Shown here: one piece after another, positions 8,500 through 13,200 of the stretch | Position numbering within the stretch: the stretch's first letter is position 1 | Layout: the number at the start of each line of letters is the position of its first letter | Source of the DNA: Saccoglossus kowalevskii | Lineage: Eukaryota; Hemichordata; Enteropneusta; Harrimaniidae | DNA length: 13,200 bases | Direction: 5' to 3' | NCBI RefSeq assembly: GCF_000003605.2 | Contig: NW_003149770.1 | Location: 422,402 to 435,601 of the forward strand | Translations under genes and position numbers: made by a program | The notes under the pieces: model-generated | Seen by the model: only the letters and a program-made list of their open reading frames with translations | What the model was told of the DNA's origin: nothing | The model's database searches: none

Positions 8500-8770
8500 T
8501 TCTCTATACCTAATCCTTCCGTGTGCGGTTGTATGCGAGTTGCGAAGGCGGGTAGTTGTGCTGAGCGAGCGAGTGAGGCCATGAAAGGCCATGAACAAGA
8601 AGTGGAGACTGAAGGAGCTCGCAATCACAATGGACAGATGGTAAACTAATGAGAGATGCCGGTGGAGTTTGTGAGGCGGTAAGACGGGGAAAAGAGAGGC
8701 CAGTAAAGGATGTTGAACGAGAGTCGGAATGTACCGTAATCGAGAGGAAAGAGGCTTGGAGGGGCCATTC
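8500..8770. other. GC- and purine-rich island between the direct repeats
   Basis: The plus strand here is markedly purine-rich and more GC-rich than its surroundings (for example gcgagttgcgaaggcggg and gctgagcgagcgagtgagg). The minus-strand open frame 8497-8772 has low-complexity Leu/Ser/His composition and no motif, so I do not call it a gene. It is probably foreign or repeat-derived sequence. Confidence 0.45.
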
Positions 8771-8775
8771 AAACG

Positions 8776-8884
8776 TTTATATTAATTCCTCTATCAACTT
8801 GACATGTATTGCCTAATAAAGAAGTTGAAGGTTATAATTATGTGAGGCGTATTAAACAGCATCAGTACCACGAAATCTTTGCTT
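8776..8884 (+). repeat. Direct repeat, right copy
   Basis: This is the partner of 8071-8186 about 705 bp away, in the same orientation. The best-matching runs are ttgacatgtattgcctaata and ggcgtattaaacagc. It begins right at the edge of the GC-rich island. Confidence 0.75.
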
Positions 8885-9261
8885 TGACTTCTGGAAATAA
8901 GTCACATAAGGAAATGTTTCAAACATGAATGAACTTGAGCAAATAAGATCTATTTGTTCTGTTCTCAAATCTCTTAACATTTTCAAGTTTTTGCCGATTT
9001 CGATGGGTAATCAAGATTTTATCTAATAGTGAAAATCATTGACCTGTATGGAATTATAATTATTATCAGGAGGCTAAAGAAGACATGTCAGTCTATATAG
9101 CTATTCCTCTTTCTATGTGCTTCAGTGAATCGTTCTGCTCATGTGCTCAATACATCAGTCCATTCACTGCAATATGGGTCCATCGTATTTCGACATGCAC
9201 AAAGTGCAAACATATACAACATCCCACAACAAAATAATGAAGATGAAAATGTTATTCTGCT
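8885..9261. other. Intergenic, downstream of copy B
   Basis: AT-rich sequence without recognisable coding or repeat signal, ending at the copy B polyadenylation signal. Confidence 0.5.
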
Positions 9262-9267
9262 TTTATT
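9262..9267 (-). terminator. Copy B polyadenylation signal
   Basis: AATAAA on the minus strand about 30 nt after the stop codon, in the context CATTGAAATAAAAGC, which matches the distal copy A signal. Confidence 0.65.
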
Positions 9268-9297
9268 TCAATGTTTTATGAAGAAAATGTTATTCTA

Positions 9298-9386
9298 TTA
9301 AACCCAGCATCCTTCGCCACATTTAATCTTGGCAAATGCGTTAACTTCTTCACCTTCCACCATACAATTGATTGGCCCCTTCGAAC
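9298..9386 (-). CDS. Copy B exon 9 and stop
   Basis: 89 nt from the acceptor TTCATTTCAG to TAA followed directly by TAG, as in copy A. It encodes GSKGPINCMVEGEEVNAF and ends IKCGEGCWV. Confidence 0.9.
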
Positions 9387-12303
9387 CTGAAATGAAGAAG
9401 TTTGAAATTTAATTGTTTTAAAATTGTACTTTTCAGCTGACAGGTTGACTGAGATTGGCTGATCGACGCTTGCTGACTGTTAATTGTAGTGCAATGTGTG
9501 TTCAGTTGCGTGAAAGTTGCTTAAATGCGTTATTTCACTTTGATTGCAATCAATTAAACTCAATGCGTCCCACCAGAGCAATTATATTATCAAAATAGAC
9601 AGAACACATCCCATACTGACACGATTTTCTATGTGTTGACATAAGAGCTCACCGTGATCTTGTTTAGCCTTGTGACATAAAGCATAATACTTCCCATTGG
9701 CTTTCATCTCTTTCAAAGTTTCACTGAACCATTCGGTGACGTCATTGTCTTTCCTGGCAATAGCATGATTAAAGGATGCCTCTGCACACTTGATGCCTTC
9801 GCTGATCTTCTGGTATCCATTCTCAAGATAATACTTTGCATATCCGTCCATTATAAAGACAGCGTCCAACTGTCGATAAAGAATTATATACTATATATAT
9901 ATATATCGCATTTGCATAATATTGATTATTTCCCATTATATTTTGCTTACACTTGTTTAATTAGCCACACATGTTCATATACGACATGTAAGATTTTAGC
10001 ACATGTTTCTCAAAATGAAACAAGATCAGTTAAATCTTCAGTAACATAAATCTAAGGTTTAATAACGCAAATCAGTAAAACTGTTTTCATCACTCGACAA
10101 ACCTACATTAACCGTTTGCTACTTACCAACATTTGAAATCATAAGAGACGATGACGAGTGTAAGTTTGACTAGAACACACAACGATTCTTGAAATTGTTT
10201 TAATCTAATTCATAAAACCTGAGGAAGTGACGGAATTCAATAATATGTAATACCACATGTAGTTTATTCTAATTAGTGTAGTTTAGGTTTTGTCACTGTA
10301 TGTGATGTTTTTTTTTCTAAAAAAAATAAATTCAAATAATTATGTTACCTCTCCTTCTCCCAATGTGTTGAAAAGTTGTCTTCTATCAACAAGATATACA
10401 GGCGTCATCGTATCTGCACCAGCTATGTTTTCAAGACAAGACTGTCCCCCGGTCCATCCATCAACAAAGCCTAGATAAAATATATAGTTAGTGATAGCGT
10501 GGGATTAAAAGACTGTTGTGAACATATTCATACATTCAACAGCAATGTTGTTAAGAAACACACGGTGCTCTCCATGATGAAATTCGAGAAATTCAACTTA
10601 CCAATTTTTTTTCCAGCAATATTAGTTGGGTCGAAGTCACCCGGGTTACCGTTTGGTACATACAGATGATTTATGTTTTCAACTTTCCAGTATGGTTCCG
10701 CAAATGCTGCTACGTGTGTACGATCTTTTGTTTTAAACCAATTCATACAAGCGTCATATTGCTTTGAAATAAGACCTGTAGTGAAAAATTAAAATTAAAA
10801 GCCAGTTACGTATAATTAGCTGAATAGAATTGCATATCATATAAGTTTTTTGTTTCATCCACATTTTGCTAATAGCAGACAGTTTTTTTCCAGTATCCCT
10901 TGTCTTATTAGGAAAGTACTCCTCTTCAATACAGTCTGAGTTTACTAGATATTTAGGAAAGTTTCTTAGCAAATTGTTCGATCATTAACGAGGGGAGAAA
11001 GTTTACCTTCGCCTAGTAAAAAGTGATGATCATCATGAGCAAAACACTTGGAATCAGGATCGTATTGTACTTCACAGTTTTGTCCAGCTTCTCTGCAAAC
11101 TAAATAAAACAAGAGAACACATTGTATTCGATTATTGCACACACGTTCATGACTTACTAGACTGATTTACATAAAAAACTGTCAGTTGTACTTTAAAACA
11201 GTACACCCATTTCCACTCAAAACACCACCAATTTCATATAACGATGTGTCAGTAAATTTGTACAGAACTTAAAAAGGTTAAAAAAGATTAATACCTGCTT
11301 CAATGAGATCTATGGTAAAACCTTTCAGTGCACCATCATCTCCGCTAAAGAATATAAAGTGAAATGTATTGTAAACGTACCACATCATCATCATTGTTGT
11401 GGATGGTTGTTTTAATATTATGTATGGTATCTTGCTCCATTTAGTGACATATGCATTTCTAATAATATGAGTTTATTACGAATTGAGTATGCACGAAGAC
11501 AGTACAGCGAGAGCAACGACCGACGCGTAGCATACAATGATGTATCCTCGAAATAACCTTCTTATTACACATCTTTCCCTTTCAAGGATACATCATTGGA
11601 ATACCGAAATTCAAAAAGTTCAGAACAGAATCAGCAAACTTTTTTTGTGTGGAGTCCGGTCAAACTCTGGTGGCAGCCATGTTTGTTTTTATTATAAGAG
11701 GACGCTTACCCGCGTAATCATTCCATAATTGGAATTCGCATTTTCGTATATGGTTGGATGAAAATACCCCTGTAAAATACCGCAAAATTACGGCACGCTG
11801 TAACTTATGGCGTTACGATTACAGATGTAAAACAATTATGCGATGACAATATTAGCCCAAAGGTTGAACTGGTTAATAAAACTTATCACAATGATAACAA
11901 AGCGTTAAAAATTATATGATTTTCATTATATGATTTTCATTTCATTGAATGTGTATGAAATAGGTATTATGGTCAACATTCTGATGTAATAATTAGTCCC
12001 ACTATTGAGATGAAATGACGCTACAGTAAAATCACGCACCCCCATCATTTAACTGTGCGTATATGAATTGCCCGCCACCTGTGGGATGTTTGAATGCACA
12101 ATCCATATTTGGTTTCAAATTATAAACACTAATTACACTTACATGTAATCTAGAGCGCAGTCACAAGTTGGTGCCATGGCGAACGTGTACACCCTTTCTG
12201 ATTGTTTCCTCGTTTTCAGTTCATCTATAATTTGTTTTCCCAGTTCGGATGCAATTTTGCGAACTACCAATAGTTTGGGTAGAAGATTTTCACCGTCGTT
12301 ACT
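9298..12303 (-). CDS. Copy B: secreted-type solute-binding-protein family 3 protein, exons 3-9 (5' end outside window)
   Basis: Exons are the complements of 12143-12303, 11295-11344, 11007-11099, 10602-10775, 10349-10470, 9653-9869 and 9298-9386: 906 nt, 301 residues plus stop, open throughout. It starts inside the helical extension (LPKLLVVRKIASELGKQ). The binding domain runs from RVYTFAM through DDGALKGFTIDLIEAVCREA, LISKQYDACMNWFKTKDR, FAEPYW, NIAGKKIGFVDGWTGG, AVFIMDGYAKYY, NHAIARKDNDVTEW and KEMKANGKYY to CGEGCWV. The Arg of TKDR and the Asp of FIMD, the expected ligand contacts, are present. Junctions and phases match copy A at every exon, at about 83-84 percent identity in exons 6 and 8. 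The signal peptide and exon 2 are inferred to lie beyond 13200. No lesion is seen, so this is the functional-looking member. Ligand and role are unknown. Confidence 0.88.
9434..9475. repeat. Short remnant of the 14-bp repeat in copy B intron 8
   Basis: About three units on the plus strand (gctgacaggttgactgagat, then tggctgatcgacgcttgctg) resemble the copy A array and sit at the same place, just inside the intron from exon 9. The copy B intron is only 266 nt. Confidence 0.6.
9653..9869 (-). CDS. Copy B exon 8
   Basis: 217 nt, phase 0 in, phase 1 out, flanked by ATCGACAG and GTGAGC. It reads LDAVFIMDGYAKYYLENGYQ and onward to LCHKAKQDH, with the presumed ligand Asp in FIMD. Confidence 0.9.
9870..10348 (-). 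other. Copy B intron 7, with short TA microsatellite
   Basis: 479 nt of AT-rich intron. A (TA)n run lies at 9892-9906. There is no coding signal; the plus-strand frame at 9765-10049 overlaps exon 8 on the opposite strand and is a shadow. Confidence 0.65.
10349..10470 (-). CDS. Copy B exon 7
   Basis: 122 nt, phase 1 in, phase 0 out, flanked by TTATCTAG and GTAACAT. It starts GFVDGWTGGQSCLENIAG. The sequon of copy A is absent. Confidence 0.88.
10602..10775 (-). CDS. Copy B exon 6
   Basis: 174 nt, phase 1 to phase 1, flanked by ACTACAG and GTAAGT. It carries YDACMNWFKTKDR and FAEPYW, where copy A has FTGPYW, next to the presumed ligand arginine. Confidence 0.9.
11007..11099 (-). CDS. Copy B exon 5 (intact frame)
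   Basis: 93 nt, phase 1 to phase 1, flanked by TTATTTAG and GTAAAC. It encodes VCREAGQNCEVQYDPDSKC, then FAHDDHHFLLGEG. This is the reference frame that exposes the extra base in copy A. Confidence 0.87.
11295..11344 (-). CDS. Copy B exon 4
   Basis: 50 nt, phase 2 in, phase 1 out, flanked by TTCTTTAG and GTATTAAT. It encodes IGDDGALKGFTIDLIEA, the GF-x-x-D signature of SBP family 3. Confidence 0.87.
11535..11598. repeat. Perfect 14-bp inverted repeat
   Basis: caatgatgtatcct (11535-11548) and aggatacatcattg (11585-11598) are exact reverse complements separated by 36 bases. They could form a hairpin or be the ends of a small mobile-element remnant. Confidence 0.7.
11911..11941. repeat. Tandem duplication of a 14-mer
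   Basis: attatatgattttc occurs twice back to back, followed by att. It is a small slippage duplication within copy B intron 3. Confidence 0.8.
12143..12303 (-). CDS. Copy B exon 3
   Basis: 161 nt, three fewer than copy A, phase 0 in, phase 2 out; donor GTAAGT, acceptor ATTAAAG. It encodes SNDGENLLPK, then LGKQIIDELKTRKQSERVYT and FAMAPTCDCALDY. The CDC pair is kept. The acceptor has a weak pyrimidine tract but is fixed by homology. Confidence 0.85.
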
Positions 12304-13200
12304 CTTTAATATGCAGTACAAAAACACAGGAAGTTATTGATTTATGAATGTGTACTATAGTATTAGGAAACAAATACAATACTGACAAATGCGAATGTTC
12401 TTATACTTGTACTATCATTGGTGATCCATATATGAAGCATCGTAAACACTATGTAACTAAATTTTGTTGATAAAATATAGATCTGGGATATGGCACTAGA
12501 GCGCATGACAATAAAGAAATACACGTTTAAACAAAATGAAACGTCTAAAATACAAACGATAAGCAATAACACACACACCAATATTAACCCACAGAAAATA
12601 ATCATAATTTACAATCTCAAAAAATTTAAAAACAAGTGTTTCTGTTACGAAAATATTTGTTTTTGGCGACAAAAAAGTATTTTTCGAATTCCTAGTTGTA
12701 CTTTTAGTTTTCCGATGCAACGCTAGTAGTACATCATCTGAAAGCTTACATATAGGCGAAGACAGTAGTGTCTATTCCGTACCAATGTTTGTTTAACAGA
12801 TTACCCGATCGCTAAATTCGCTATTGTGCTTTTCTTATTATTTCGATTATTAAAAACATAGCTATTCACCACTTTTCATGTGAATGATCAGTGCATTGCA
12901 CAGGATTTCGGTGACAATATACGTTAGCCGACCACGTCGTCTTATTTTTTGTATTATCTATGCTTGTTTTCTAGCTGCGACAAATAATTGCAGGAATGTT
13001 AATAGCAACAGATTATTGTTAGAATGTCTGTATAGTTTCCGGTAACGATTAAAATACTAGTTGCAATGTGTGTTTGTGCTACGAGGAAGAGGCGGTCAAT
13101 TTGGAAGTGTTGTTTATATGTGCCACGGCCTGTGCATGGCATTTTTTTTAGGGATCATAACAAATTCAATCTCATATTTATGTTATTATACGAGATGGGG
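12304..13200 (-). other. Copy B intron 2 (3' part); exon 2 expected beyond the window
   Basis: No exon resembling copy A exons 1 or 2 is visible. Patches align with copy A intron 2 (ggtgatcc near 12420, aatttacaat at 12606). Using the latter as anchor and copy A spacing, exon 2 would fall near 13234, just off the right edge. The overlapping open frames on both strands at 12363-12726 are low-complexity and unsupported. Confidence 0.6.

Larger units (their letters stand above)
11345..12142 (-). other. Copy B intron 3, enlarged
   Basis: 798 nt, against 282 nt in copy A. The extra sequence holds a 14-bp inverted repeat (11535-11598) and a duplicated 14-mer (11911-11938). The plus-strand frame at 11537-11728 has no clear family. 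The expansion looks like one or more insertions after duplication. Confidence 0.6.

Noticed and set aside
8497-8772. Minus-strand open frame of 91 codons
   Set aside because: Low-complexity Leu/Ser/His/Arg composition caused by the purine-rich plus strand; no domain and no splice context.
11537-11728. Plus-strand frame with TEIQKVQNRISKLF, faintly like a LINE C-terminal segment
   Set aside because: The resemblance is too short and generic, and no adjoining reverse-transcriptase motifs are present.

Overview
The window is nuclear DNA of a eukaryote, most probably a marine invertebrate animal. It is AT-rich by eye, its genes are split by consensus GT...AG introns, it carries decayed non-LTR retrotransposon pieces and an intronic minisatellite, and there is no bacterial operon layout. 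The species cannot be fixed from the sequence.

The main content is a tandem pair of paralogous genes on the minus strand. Both encode a cysteine-rich protein whose main part looks like a bacterial-type periplasmic binding protein, solute-binding protein family 3 (the amino-acid-binding fold). Copy A (5964 down to 898) is complete: nine coding exons, a signal peptide, an N-terminal extension of about 110 residues with no family I recognise, then the two-lobed binding domain and a Cys-rich tail ending CGEGCWV. It would be 394 residues long, but exon 5 has one extra base relative to copy B, which as sequenced shifts the frame and stops translation after about 201 codons. Copy B (12303 down to 9298) has exons 3-9 intact (301 residues); its exons 1-2 should lie just past the right edge. 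Intron phases are identical in the two copies, and intron 2 also shows short alignable stretches, so they arose by segmental tandem duplication.

Layout by position: 1-836, noncoding, downstream of copy A; 837-5964, copy A, with intron 8 filled by a degenerate 14-bp tandem repeat (about 1040-1870) that is only a short remnant in copy B; 5965-9261, intergenic, with two decayed reverse-transcriptase fragments (about 6324-6670 and 6882-7195) and a pair of direct repeats (8071-8186, 8776-8884) bracketing a compositionally odd island (about 8500-8770); 9262-12303, copy B; 12304-13200, the 3' part of copy B intron 2.

The two genes appear to make secreted (or formerly secreted) small-molecule-binding proteins. 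The residues expected to grip an amino-acid ligand (Arg in TKDR, Asp in FI[LM]D) are kept in both copies. The ligand, tissue and role are unknown.
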